Shown piece by piece: positions 36,920 through 49,900 of a stretch of 64,000 nucleotides of DNA (its first letter is position 1; every line of letters starts with the position of its first letter). A model generated the notes under the pieces. The model had not been told where the DNA came from. It did not search any database and saw only the letters and a program-made list of their open reading frames with translations. This DNA is from Sarcocystis neurona (lineage: Eukaryota > Apicomplexa > Conoidasida > Eucoccidiorida > Sarcocystidae), in contig KL647299.1 of the NCBI GenBank assembly GCA_000727475.1, positions 2,008,209 through 2,072,208 of the forward strand, in the 5' to 3' direction. Both the position numbers and the translations under genes were made by a program.

Positions 36920-37603
36920 CTACAGAATTTCAATGTCGATGCTACAGCGCACGATGTCATCCGAGCATACGTATGCTACGACCCGTGCAGATCCTATTGT
37001 TCGCTTCTACGAACCAAACATCACTTTAGCCAGATTATAGGTCTCGTCGTGACCGCATCTTTATTTCTTTCCCTCAATGCGGGACAAGGTTTTACTGTTA
37101 AACAAATGTTTCGCCGCGTCAGTTCACCCCTCTATACGCTCTATTCTCTTCTGCAACTCGTCCTGTCTTTCGATCTTTGTCCTTGTATCGCATTCCAGTC
37201 TTGCCGGCGTCTGCTTTTGAAACACTAAGTTGTTTTGGAACGCCTGCTTTTCCCTTTGGTGGAGAAAAACCTGAGTAGCATGGTGTCTGCGTATGCACAG
37301 ATGAAGCATCAATTTTTTCACATCATCTCCCTCTCCGTCTTGTTTAATGAGCCGGGCAACTATTTTTGTGCAACCTCGAATCGTACACGTTTCAACAAGT
37401 TTCCGACCATTCTCCTACTGCGGTGTATCGACACCTGAGAGGCCACCAATAGAAACCGTTCGCTGTCCAGGTTTATTCTCTCAAGTACTCAGGATATTTT
37501 CACTGCCGTAAATTGGCTGCTAAGTTTCAAGGAAATCAACTTTCCTTTCCAAGTTGAGTGCAAGATCCGGTAAACAAGAAAACTCCCAAGTGCGGATGGC
37601 TCT
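36920..37603. other. intergenic, no gene recognised
   Basis: From about 37.1 kb the plus strand becomes pyrimidine-rich, and the minus strand correspondingly purine-rich, continuing into the open frame at 37604-38392. A minus-strand frame at 37124-37321 (ending KIERQDELQKRIERIEG) has the same flavour and could be a downstream exon of that frame, but I could not join the two with confidence. A plus-strand frame at 36721-37029 starts only at GTG and is not called. Confidence 0.35.
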
Positions 37604-38392
37604 TCAACTTCCTGTACGCCACAGTGGCTGAAGCTCCCTTGTTTTTTCGGTCGTCTGTGTGGCCAGCTGCGCTGGTGGCCTGCCGGTTGAAAAAATCGGA
37701 GTTACTGGAAAAGTTGGCATTAGTGCTCGAACTACTCTGTTTTTCCCGTGTCCAAAGCAAACCTCTACGTCACCTGCTGTAATGAGAACTTCTCCCATAA
37801 CCTCTTCCGTCTGCCAGTCCGTTCCGCCGCCTCTTCCAAACGTTTGACTATGAGCTGTCCACTTTTTGACCTGTCTTCCTGCTCCGCACCTTCTGCAAGT
37901 TTTCCTGTTTCCGTCACCCTCCCTGTTTCTCTGTCCACACACCCAAGCAAAAGTGAAGCTGCACGAGGTGCTCGGCACCCGGAAAGGTTTGTGGCTTTCT
38001 CTTGGAATTTCTTCCTGCGTGTACTGCTCTCGGCACACTTTAGCTCCGCGTTCTTTTTTGTCTTCTTCGCCGTCCGTCTTGTTCACCTGTGCCGCTTCTG
38101 ACACGGACCATCGGCTGAACCGACTGCCCGGTGCCACCGTCCGCAAATCGGAGGAAGTTGCTTCACAAAGTACAAATCTTTCTTCTCTCGACGCACTTCC
38201 CAAGCAGAACGGATCCCAAATAAAATGGCCCCTCTGTGTGTCTCCTCCCTCCTGCGCTCCCGGAGTTTCACGTCTGTTCACGTGAAATACTCTGTTCTCC
38301 CCTTCTGTTCTGCAGTTCGCCGTCTCCGCTGCAGCACCACCTGTGGTCCCCCGTCGTAAGTCCCTGCAGCGTGAACAACTTGTCAAAGCCAC
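37604..38392 (-). CDS. unrecognised open reading frame, possible exon
   Basis: An uninterrupted minus-strand frame of 262 codons runs here in sequence that is not CAG-repeat driven. At even base composition, a frame this long is expected well under once in a window of this size. It opens with GTG rather than ATG, so if real it is an internal or last exon. It is polar, with many Arg, Glu and Gly (for example TDGEEDKKERGAKVCREQY), scattered Cys (CGQRNREGDGNRKTCRRCG) and no membrane segment. I cannot assign a family. An overlapping minus frame at 37536-37760 has a more natural-looking start to its C-terminal part (KNKGASATVAYRKLKSHPHL), so a frameshift or short intron near 37700 is possible. The purine-rich minus strand is consistent with coding on this strand. 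Confidence 0.33.
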   Translation of the reverse strand: MALTSCSRCRDLRRGTTGGAAAETANCRTEGENRVFHVNRRETPGAQEGGDTQRGHFIWDPFCLGSASREERFVLCEATSSDLRTVAPGSRFSRWSVSEAAQVNKTDGEEDKKERGAKVCREQYTQEEIPRESHKPFRVPSTSCSFTFAWVCGQRNREGDGNRKTCRRCGAGRQVKKWTAHSQTFGRGGGTDWQTEEVMGEVLITAGDVEVCFGHGKNRVVRALMPTFPVTPIFSTGRPPAQLATQTTEKTRELQPLWRTGS

Positions 38393-40940
38393 CGTGCATC
38401 AGTAACTTTTGCAGCGTAGCGAACCGATCCTATTATACGTATATAAGCCCGCTTAAATGCGTAGCAAGCATCTATATGTGTGCACGCGTATGGGGATGTG
38501 GCGCTGTGTTATACGCGAGTTCCAGGAAGTCATCTAATCACGCATATGCTGGAGCTGGCAGCATACGGGTGGGTGTCCGGGTGTGTCTATGTTACAGATT
38601 CCCGCCAACCAGAGAAAGGGGCTTCCACGTCAGAGACAGAAAACGTTTTTGTGCATTTTGACTGCATACCAAGCAGTAGATCATCTTGCTTGACATGCCT
38701 CGTATATACACAAGGATATTTGCACGTCTCTCCTACACGTAGGTGACAACCTACGTAGAGATACACGCAGGATTCGTATACGCGTGTGTAGACGTTAATA
38801 TTTGCGCTGTCCACGTATATAAATAATAGACTTGCATATGGGATGCAGGCACACCTGTACAGATATGACTGACACGTACTCGACAGCTCCCTTCGTTTTC
38901 CCCTGCGCACGTAGGAGCATGTCGTAGTTTACGCACAAGTGCTGCGCATATAACCAAAAAGGAGTGTGCGCGCTCTCCCCTCCCCCACGAGCTATCTTTC
39001 ACCGAGGTTCGTTGGAGCTTCATGGCACTACAGGCTCTCTATTCGTAGACTTGCACATAGAGGCGTACACTTGCATGTGCAGTAATAGGTGCTGCTACAC
39101 CGCAGATGAGAGGACGCAGGAATTTTCGGGCGCGTGTGAATCTAATCACCGTGTGTGTGCGTATCTATGAACATCAATAAACACGTGTATTATGCAATCG
39201 TAAAGGACGGAAGTATTGTCGAACGTGCACGTAACTACCTATACACGCCCTTGTAGCCTCTAGTATACAAATGTATACAAGCATGCGTAGCAGCCTCGTA
39301 CATCTGTATCGTATTAAGTATGCATCCATACATATGGGTTTGAGCACGCCTACCAGAGGGGGCCGCGGTTGTAATTTATTCTCGAAGAAGAAAAACAACT
39401 TGCAGTCCACGCGAGAAGGGGCACGACGTGGCCAGAGTCGAGTCGCGCACAACAGAGAAAAGGGTTTTAAAGGCCCTCCGTGTCGCCTTCCTTTGCTTTC
39501 CAGTTTCTCCAAAATTACTTTGCCAGAGAACACGGAGTATCTGCAAACGTGTAAAAGGGAGACGCGAAGCCGCGGAATGCCAATTCTCTGCTGTCTTCCC
39601 GACTGCAGCTCCATGCACCACACAGCCGCCATCTCCTCCACTCGCATGCGTACTACGTATCCACCCACAAACGCACTTCGTTGTTCTACGTATTCGTACA
39701 TATTTGTCCACACACATATTATAGGGATCGCTCTACGCTAGTATGCGTAGGACTTCTTCTTCTGCTTTTCTGTGTCTCCAGATATGTATATGCGTGTATT
39801 GATTCGTGTCAGCTTACGTATACATGTATCCATATAAACATGCATATGTAAATATAAACATGTGTATGTACATGTATACACATATTTGTGTGTGTGTGTG
39901 TGTGTATGTACGTATGTGTGTACTGATATTCGTGTATATAGATGTATGTACTGTGTACGTGTTTACATTTTTACTGCGTATACAGCGGGCTATCCCTCTT
40001 CTCAGCACTTTACAACTGTGGGGAGGGCGCCGCCGTCTTCGTTCGCAGATGTCCGTTTCTCTGCATGTTGACGTCTTCAGGATCCGAACGAATTATTTCC
40101 CCCCCCGTATTTTGTGTTTGTGTACGTAGAGAGAGACATGCATGTGTATACCTAGGGAGACAGGATTGTACGTATGTGTATACGTCTGTATACCTACTAT
40201 GTACATATCTCTGTCTATAAATATATATATATATATGTATCTAGGTAGAGAGAGAGAGAAAAGTACGACTGCGTGTCTATTAGAGGAGTATACATACAGA
40301 CAGGAGTGTACGTCTGTATATATGTCTGTTTACCTACTACGTATATATCTCTTCTGTCTCTCTGTCTCTCTGTCTACATATGTATAGGTAGAGAGAAAAG
40401 TACGACTGTGTGTCTTTTAGAGGAGTATCCATACGCGTGCCCGGGGGAAAATCACAAATGCATGCGTACGTGTATTTGCAGAGAGGGATGTCTGTGTACT
40501 TTTTGTGTGGGTTCGTAGAAAGGTATGGGTGCCCGAACAGGAATGGCGAATATGGGTGTGCATGCGTGTATGTTGGTAGAAGTCTTTTTCCGCGCGTGGG
40601 TGCCGAGTGAGAAGTAAATATATATTTCTATAGAAGGAGCACGTCTACGCGTGTTTGCAGAGATGAACCCATGCGTATATACACATTTTTGTGTACATAC
40701 AAGGTGTGTCTGGGTACGTCTATGGAAGATTATAACTACTTGCATGCGTACTGGTATATGCGAGGACGCTATAGACGTGCGTCTGTTGTAAGCAGTATAT
40801 GAAGGTACACATATATATATATGTATGGATGGATAAAAAAAAAGTAGTACGAGTGTACATATACATTTGTGTCACTTTTTCCTTCTCTATGTGTAGAGCT
40901 ACATATATACGTGCATCTGTAGATCCACGGTCGCTTCCTC
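38393..40940. other. intergenic, transition into repeat-rich DNA; may hide exon 1 of SLP-2
   Basis: From about 39.8 kb the sequence is dominated by GTAT/TACA low-complexity DNA. Between 40130 and 40450 a unit of roughly 150 bases containing AGAGAAAAGTACGACTG and TTAGAGGAGTAT is present twice in imperfect form, with pyrimidine tracts (TCTCTCTGTC). The first coding exon of the downstream SLP-2 gene, with the ATG, should lie here because the first recognised SLP-2 exon contains no in-frame ATG. I could not identify it. Confidence 0.45.
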
Positions 40941-40943
40941 CAG

Positions 40944-43900
40944 GCAGTGCGTTTCTCTCGTCAGTACATCTGGGGCAACAGCAAAAGCATCTTGTGCTGC
41001 TACAGAGAGTCGAGGAAGGCGCCGCAAAACAGCAACAGCAGCAGCAGGCCGCCCTGCGGCCTCTTACCGGGAGGCGCTACTGCATCAACAGCAACAGGAA
41101 TCGCAGCGGGGGACAGCAGCATATTTTATGGAAGGAGAAGATATTTTTCTACGGCGAGCAGCAGACGGACGACAGAGAAGTTCTGGCTGAAGAATCATTT
41201 TGGGTTGGTGGTGGTGCCTCACCAGACTGCCTACGTTGTTGAGAGGTGAAGAACTGGCAACCTTCGTCTCTCCCCCTACTCTCCTCTGCTGCCCAAAACA
41301 ACCTTTTTCCTTTCGTCGCGGTCCTCTGTGCATGCATCTGTGAATCCGTGCGGTATATCTAGTGGCGTATCTTTCCCATTACTGCCTACTTGTCTGTGCG
41401 CCTATACCTCTGTCTCTCTGTCCACCCGCGCATATACGTATGTAAATGTATATATATGTATGTGTAAATGTTCATGTGGTGCATGCACGTTTGCAGTCGC
41501 ACTTATCCAAATATGCGGGACCTACATATATATATATATATATATACCGTTGTACGTGTCTCTCTCTATATGTATGTATATATGTATGTGTATGTTGGTT
41601 GCAGTCGCATTCGTCTAAATATGCGGGACCTACATATATATATATAAATATAAATATTCTCTTCTACGTGTTCTTCTCTCTACATATGTATTCGGTGGTA
41701 CATACGTGTCTGTCCTTAGAGCTGACTCGCGTACTGCTGCCGTTATTAGCAGACACGTCTTAAGAAGGAGAATCACCACATCGTTATGCATCTCTCTTTC
41801 GACGTATATTTGTCTCAATTTGTCTACTTCTACTACGTGGCCGTTCCACTTCAGCCACGTGCATGTTGACTCTCGCTGACCCGGTAAGCATCTGCTAAAT
41901 GTAAATGCAGAGACAAACTCCTGAGGCGTTCCCGTTGCTGGCCACGCTCTTGCTCGCCTCGCCATTTTAGAAAGGCTGGCGAACCCAGTCGTTTGCTGTC
42001 TCGCATACATTTCTTCTACGGCAGGGCAAAATTTGCTGTCGCAGTATCTCGTGCGTCCGGGCGGGGGGCAATCCAGCAGCGCATGCGTCTCTACCGAAGT
42101 GTCGCTGTAAAGTCTAGGATATAGCGCTTCAGGATATAAGGTATCCCTCTTGAAAACACATTTCCCGTGTGAATTGCTGCAGGGGGGGGGGGGACTGCCG
42201 TCGGAAGCGGGACCTGCTGCTTTCTTCATTATCAACAGCCGTTCTTCTCATTTCTCTAGGGACTGCTGTTCATGTCTCCACACGCGTTTGATATTGTCCC
42301 GCTCCAGACGCCGCTGACAAGTTCGGTGCTGCCCCTGTTGACGTGCGTATATGTGAAAGAGTGCACTAGTATATGCGTGGTATTGCTACTCTTCTTTCCT
42401 TCGTGTTATTATTATGTGGCAGGAGTCGTCTCTGTCGCGCTGCTCTCCTGCTGTAGACTGTTGCTGCGCCGGGGAGTGCTTACATATGTACATAAATATA
42501 CGTGAGTATGTTTGTATATGTAGCAGTGTTGCGAGCGTTGATACTGCTCCAGGGTCAACGCCATCCGTATGTATATATATATATATATATATGAGTATAT
42601 GCTTGTGTATACGTTGCAGTGTTGCGAGCACTGATACTGCTCTAGTGTCAATGCTATACATATACGTATGTGTGTGTATATATATGTGTGTGTGTGTACA
42701 TGTAGCACTGTTGCGAGCTTCGATATTGCTCAAGTGTCAACGCTGTAGATATACGTATATATTTGCATGAGTATATCCGTGTGTGTGTGTGTGTATGCAG
42801 CGGTGTTGCGAGCATAGGTACTGCCTTAGCGTCAACGCTATAGATATATACATGAGTATATGTGTGTGAGCGTCGATACTGCTTGAGTCAGCACCCGTGA
42901 TGTTGGACTGCTAGTGAAAACAGATGAACGTGTGGGGCAGACTGACAAGGCTCTGCAGTTGCTGGGATGGTCATGTGAATTTTGCAAGCGCGTTCTGCTG
43001 GAAGAACCCGTGGAAGCGCAGCGGGTTAAAACCAAGCAGCCAGGGGGTACATGCTTTGACGGAGTCAGGCACAGCTGCGAGAGAAGAAGCAACAGCAGCT
43101 GCAGCAGCAGCAGCAGCGTAGGCGTTGGTTCTGCAAAGTCCAGGAACTGTCGAGCCACGTCTTTGCATAGATATACATAAAGCCACGATTGTAGGCAGAA
43201 GAAGCACAGCAGGAGGATGATGAAGGAGAAGAAAAGGGAGCAGAAGGAAGTCGGAAGTCAGGAAGCAGAAGGCGAAAAAAGAAGAAGAAGAAAGGCTGAA
43301 AAAACGAAACAGAGAGAAGCAGGAACTGGAAGTGTGTGCAGCCGTCTCAGCGGGCAAGTCAGGAGCAGCAGCACCTGTCTCAGCAGCAGGGGAACAAAGA
43401 GACGGCATTTCAACAGCAGAAGTTGCAGCAGGGCAGCAGCCTGTCGTCTCTCCACAGCAACAGCCGCGACAGTTTCTTTGAAGAAAGCGGCATTCCGAGA
43501 GAAGTGGTAGCAGCACGGCAATGAAGCAGCAGCGCATGCATGGTTCAAACGCGGCAGCACTCTTTCTCCTAGCAGCAGAAGCAGCACACTTGTCAACGGC
43601 GTCAGCACAGCTCTGTGCAGCCGCAGTAGCCAGTCGCGTACAGCAGCCGGGCCCTCCTCCTTCTCCTGCAGCAGCAGCAGCAGTGGTCGGCAGCGGTGCG
43701 ATGGAGGAGCCTGCAGCTGCCGGAGTGGCGTTGTTCTTGGTGGGGCCGCAGACTGCCGGAGACACCAGCAGCAGCTGAGGTGTACAGCGTAGAAGCAGCA
43801 GCAGGTGAAGAGTAGCAGCAACAGCGTGGCAGAAACAGAAGCAGCAGCAGATCTTGCAGGACGAACAGCAACTTAGGAGAGACAAACGCAAGCAAGCAGA

Positions 43901-46900
43901 GTAGCGGCCGCCATGGTATCCGGAGTAGCAGGAGTGGTGGCGGCGCAGGCTGAATGTTCGTCTTGGCTAGCGGCGGCAGGGCACTCGTAACCAGCAACAG
44001 CAGCACGCCTTCCCCCGCCCACGGCAGCATCGCCCTCACGCTAGCCGCCTTCCCGAGGTCGTACCGTTTTTTCCTGCAGCTACCCGACAGCAGCAGCTGC
44101 CCTGCAGCACCAGGTGTTGGTGCAGCAGGACCTGCAGCTGCTTCTCCGCTGCGGCAAGACCCGCTGCGGCAAGACCCGCTGCGGCACCGTAAAGCGCAGG
44201 GGTCTCGAAACAACAGCGCCTGTTCTATACGTATGGGTGTGTCTACGTATGTGTGTACGTATGTACGTATGTATGTACATATATATATGTACATATATCT
44301 ATGCACATGTATGTGTGTACATGTATGTGTGTACATGTATGTGTGTACATGTATGTGTGTACATATATACATGTACACGTATATATCTACATATATGTAT
44401 CTACACGTATGTATCTACATGTATGTACCTACACGTGTGTATGTACACGCATGTATGTATCTATCTGTATATGTGCCTGTGTATCTATCCGTCTATGTAT
44501 CTGTCTATATGTATCTATGTATGTATCCACGTATGTATACATGTACGCGTGTGGGTGTATATCTGTGTATGTGTGGGTGTGAGTGTATGTGTGTGTGTGC
44601 ATGCAGACTCGGTAGATATCTTCGCACACTTGACTCCGGGCTGCATTTCTTGTGGCCGCTGATCGACAAAGTTGCGTACGCTCACTCTTTGAAGGAGGAG
44701 CCCATCGTAATCCCCAATCAAACGGCTATCACCAAGGACAACGTAAGTGGCACGCCACGTCTGCAGAAAAGGAGATAGAGATGCGCGGCTAAAAGCGAAG
44801 CTTCCGGGAAGGCGTGGACAAGTCCCCTGTACACGCGTGCGAAGGCGACGGGAGTAAAACAGCCTCACACGCCTTTCTATAGTGCCACACAAATGTGTAT
44901 GTGTGTGAATGCAAGTGGTGCTGCACGTGCCCAGCAACAGCAGCTGGGTCACCAGATGAACTGGCAGCAGCAGCAGTAGTGGAGTAACACAAGCAGCAGT
45001 CGGCGTGGCTTCCCTGCAGCCCCCCTGTAATAGTAGTAGTAGCCGTAATGGTAGGAGTGGTAGTCGTAGTAGTAGTCATGGTAGTAGTAGTACTACGGGT
45101 ACTTGTACTAGTAGTAGTAGCAGTGCTAGTAGTAGTAGTAGTAGCACTCGTAGTAAAACCAGCAGTAATAGTAGTTATACTGGTAGTAGTAGTAGTAGTA
45201 GTACTAGTAGCAGTAGCACTCGTAGTAATAACAGCAGTAATAGTAGTTATACTGGTAATAGTAGTAGTAGTAGTGCAGCAGCACTGTCTGTCGTCGTGAC
45301 CGAGGAGGAGAGGCATATATGCCTGTTAATGAAAATTCGGGCGACTACGCAGAGGACAGATATGCGTGGCAACGACAAGGGTGGACACATGTATAGTCTA
45401 CGTGTATTTGTGAATAGGCATCCTCTATGTATATACACGTATATGCTCTACGTGCCTTTATTTATATACACGTGCGTACTGCCAAGTAATGTGCGTGTAT
45501 ATATATGTATATGTATCTGCATGTATATATTTGCGCAGATTTGAAGAAGTACGTCTGCAGACGTACACAGACGGGAAAGGCAGGTGTTGTGGATCAACTG
45601 TCCGAGAAATCTTTTCTTCTTTAAAAGAAAATATACCGTCGTGTGGACGTATCTCTACGTGCATCTTATTACCTACTCGTCCCTCCATATATATATATAT
45701 ATGTCTACGGTGCGATAGAAGTGTACATGTATACGAAGGGTACTTATTACCTACTCGTCCCTCCATATATATATATATATGTCTACGGTGCGATAGAAGT
45801 GTACATGTATACGAAGGGTACTTTCCAGGTGTATATATGTGTAAGTCTACTCGTCCCTATATCTGTGTCTATGTGAACACTGCGCAATATGTATACATCC
45901 ACCGGTCCCTGCAGTATCTGTATATATTCATATATTAATATATGTATGCGTATACTGCACGTGTATGCATACACACACGTAACTACCACCACGTACTTAT
46001 ATGTGTCTACCGGTGTAGGTAGACAGAAGATTAGGGGCCCAAGCCTGTGTAGGTGTTTCCGTGTGTAGTTGCCGTCTCCTACGCACACGTGTGTGCAGCA
46101 GATGCTGCCGCAGCAGCAGCACAGAGCGAAACACCGCGATCTCAACAGCATCCGTCTCGCTTCTGTCTCATGCAACTCCACAGCGGCGCTGCAGCAGGCA
46201 GCTACGGGGTGTGCTTCAAGCTGCTCGCACATATGTGCTGCGGCCTCGGCGGCTCGTACACGTATATCTCGTATAAACGCCTGTACGTATATATTATAGA
46301 GACACGAGTCTCTTGTATGTGCGTATATATGCATGTGCACCGATAATTTATATAGGTGCACGTCTGGCATATGTGTATGTACACGCATGTATCTATTTCT
46401 CTATATATCTAGCTGCGCGTCTCGCATGTATGTGTGTACTCGTGTATGTCCGTATATATATATTCGTACCCATATATTATGTAGATACACGTCAGCTATA
46501 TGTATGTGTAGACGCGTGTATCTATCTATCTATATATGTGGATAGATACGTGACTCGCATGTAAATGGATACACGAGTATTTATATTATATTGATATACG
46601 GCTCGTGTTTGTGTGTATGTATAAACGTGTGTCTGTGTATATATATACATATATATATACACGCGTGTATCTATATTATATAGGGACCGGTCTCGTATAA
46701 ACGTGTGTATATACGTGTGCCTATATTGTATAAATACACGTCACGTATACGCATATATATACACATGTATCTGCACCTTTCCCTGGCTTTCGGCCGTGTG
46801 TGTATACGTGTGTTCACGTGTGCATGCGTATATACGTCTGTTCGTCTCTCTGCGTCCTCTGCGTCTCTCCTTTTTACTTCAAAGCGTCTGCTGCTCAGCA

Positions 46901-49900
46901 AAACGGAAACTCTGCGGTTTCTTCATCGTTCGCAGTCCTCAAAAGAAACACCTTTCTCCCTTGTACACGAGAAGCACGGCAATTCTTCCTTGTGAACGTC
47001 TCAATACGTGTGCATGCATGTGTGTATGGGTCTGTCTCTGTGTGGGTGGGTGTGTGCTTCACCTACCAACGTACGCACAAAGAGGGCAAATGTTGGTGGT
47101 TTATCGGCAAGTGAATTAGTTAGAGGATTGCCTTCTTCTCCGCACGATTCCTCGCGTGGACGTGCGAAACGTACGGCAACTCTTTATCTGGCGTTTTGCT
47201 GCGAGGGAGCTCCTGCGTCACCCAGGCGTTCTTCTGGACGCCTACGAGGAGTTCCGTATTGTTTGCCCTTCCTTTCTCCCAGTCTCTTTTTCCGGGTGTC
47301 TGCATGTTTAGTCTCTCTGTTCTCTTTCTCGCTATATATGTGTGGGGAGAAACAGACAGATGGGGAGATTGATAGATAGAGAGCTATAGATCTGTGGCTA
47401 TGTTTGTGCGTACGTAGTGGTACATGCTTACATATGTGGACACGCATTTTATATGTATATGTATGTGCGTCATTGCGAGACGACCCTCGAGTTTGCTTTC
47501 TACTCCACTGCCGCCGTAGCAGTTAAGAACGTGGACGTGACGGAAGCACGGGAGTTGCTGTCGCTGCTGCAGCTGCTGTCTCTGCTTCAGCTGCTGCCTC
47601 TGCTTCAGCTGCTGCCGCTGCTTGAGCTGTTGCCTCTGCTTCAGCTGCTGCCTCTGCTTCAGCTGCTGCCTCTGCTTCAGCTGCTGCCGCTGCTTGAGCT
47701 GTCGCCTCTGCTTCAGCTGCTGCCCCTGCTGCAGCTTCTGCTGCTGCTTGAGCTGCTGCCGCTGCTTCAGCTGCTGCCTCTGCTTCAGCTGCTGCCGCTG
47801 CTTCAGCTGCTGCCTCTGCTTCAGCTGCTGCCGCTGCTTCAGCTGCTGCCGCTGCTTCAGCTGCTGCCGCTGCTTCAGCTGCTGCCGCTGCTTGAGCTGC
47901 TGCTACAGCTGCTGTTTCGCTTCTGCTGCTGGTGTGGTCCTTCTGCTGCTGCAGGTGACGCTTCAAATCGACGGCGTGCTGTACGTTAAAATAACCAGCG
48001 CGTACGACGTGAGTTGCTGTTCGCCTTCCGACTTTTTCTTCTTCCGTTTGTGGGCCTTTTGCTTCTCCGTCATTATGTTCTCCTTCCTGTCCTCCTTCAC
48101 TATCGTTCTCCTTAGACATTATGACGGGAGGACGGGTCCCGTTTCGTCAAAGGCGAGACGAGGAGGTGTCTCTCTCCCTCTGCTGTCCGGGACTCTCTCC
48201 CCACAGGCAGCAGGAATAGCAGCAGACCAAGAGTCGTCGCCCACTATCTATGCATCCCGTGTCCCTTCTCGCTCTTCACTCTGTTCCTCTCTTCCTCTGT
48301 CCCTCTGCATGCGTGGACGCCCCAGAGTGCTGCAGATAAGCGCCAGCGAATTTTTAGAGAAGAAAAGTGCGAAGGAAGCAAGCAGGCAAATGCAGGAGCC
48401 GCCGCATGCCGACGGTGACGGCGAGACGAAGCCGCTGCTCCGGCCGTGCGAGCACGCAGCCCCCCACTCGAGCGATGGGTGCGTGCATGTAGACATGTGT
48501 ACGCAGGCGTATAGTGACACGCTCAGAAAAAGAACACCACGTTGAAATACCCTGCGCGATGCTAGACACGACGGGACATATACGTTTATATATATTTATA
48601 TGACGGACCCCCTCCGTACGTACAGGTCTGTACATACATATACAGAGAGAAGCACGTACATGTATACATACATATATATATGTATGTGTATTCTCCACAT
48701 ATTGCTCGACTACCTGTAGATCAATTATGTTGAGATGCGCTACATACGACAATGTAGATGCCGTCACATTCACGTGTACATATATATATATATATAAATG
48801 TATATATAGTATATACGCACATAGGTAAACGTTTGTCATTTCGGGGCTACTCTTCGGTATCTGTATAGGCGTGTGTATATATGTGTGGAGATACAGCTGG
48901 GTGAGTGCCGAGGGGTAGCGTCGGTGGAGAGGTACAGACATGTTTGTGTCTGCGTGCGTGGGTGTACGTACACAAGGCCGCACACGTCTGAACTCGGGTG
49001 TCTAGACACCCAGCGAAGAGCCTGCTGCCGGACTTCTGGTATGACAGAAGCAGGACGTCGTGCAGAGGAACGTCCTTGTGCAAACGGGAGAGCCTGTGCA
49101 TGCGGCGCGCGGCTCTGTCTGCCTGCATGCGTCTGCGTGGCAGTCATCGTCCATCCGTAGAGGAAGTCTTTGCCTCGGCGTACACATGCATGCGGGCACG
49201 AAGGCGTCCACGTAGGCGTTTCCGTGCGTATGTGTGTGTACGCGTGTATGTGGTTGCATGCATGCATTTGCATATGTGTGTAGGCGTGCTGCATGCATGT
49301 GTGTCTTCGCACGTTCGTGTCTCTGTGTTTCCATGGGTCAGGGCGTGCTTCGACGTGGGCGTCCACCCGTGTGAAGGATGTCTGCGTGTGCATCTGGTGT
49401 GTGCGTGCATGCAGATAGACGCCTGCATGCGTCTGCGTGTGTGTGCGCGCGGATACTCGCTTGCATGCATGCATCTGCACGCTCGCATGCGAGTAGGCGC
49501 TTCCCCGCATGCACGTGCACACCTGCAGACGGAGAGAGGCCTGCATGCGTGCGCGCGCCTGCGTCCCCGTGCGCACGTGAGGATCGACGCTGGAGTCTTC
49601 CATCTGCTCCTGTTGATGCGACTGTACGCATGCATGTGTGCGTCTGCGCACGTGTGCGAGCCTGTCTGTGCTCTTCGTATTTGCATGTGTGCGTGGGCGT
49701 CTCTTTTTCTGGGTGCGCCTGCCTTTCTCCGCATGCGCCTATCTTTCTCCGCATGCGCCTACCTTTCTCCGCATGCCCCTTTTCTCGCGTCGCCTATCTT
49801 CTTCGGCGTGTGCATGCGTTTCCCCGCTTGTGCGTCTGCTTTTCCGCATGCGTTTGTATTTTTCGACAGGCTTCGTATGGAGTGACGAACCCTGTTTACG

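Noticed and set aside
42971..43891. 306-codon minus-strand frame rich in Cys/Leu/Ala
   Set aside because: Driven by CTG repeats inside SLP-2 intron 1; no domain and no splice logic.
43954..44778. 274-codon plus-strand frame containing the SLP-2 exon at 44607-44742
   Set aside because: Only the last part is coding; the rest is TGTA repeat that happens to be open in the same frame.
47622..48545. 307-codon plus-strand Cys/Leu-rich frame and its Ala/Glu-rich minus counterpart at 47523-48119
   Set aside because: Artefact of the 18-bp minisatellite, which keeps several frames open.
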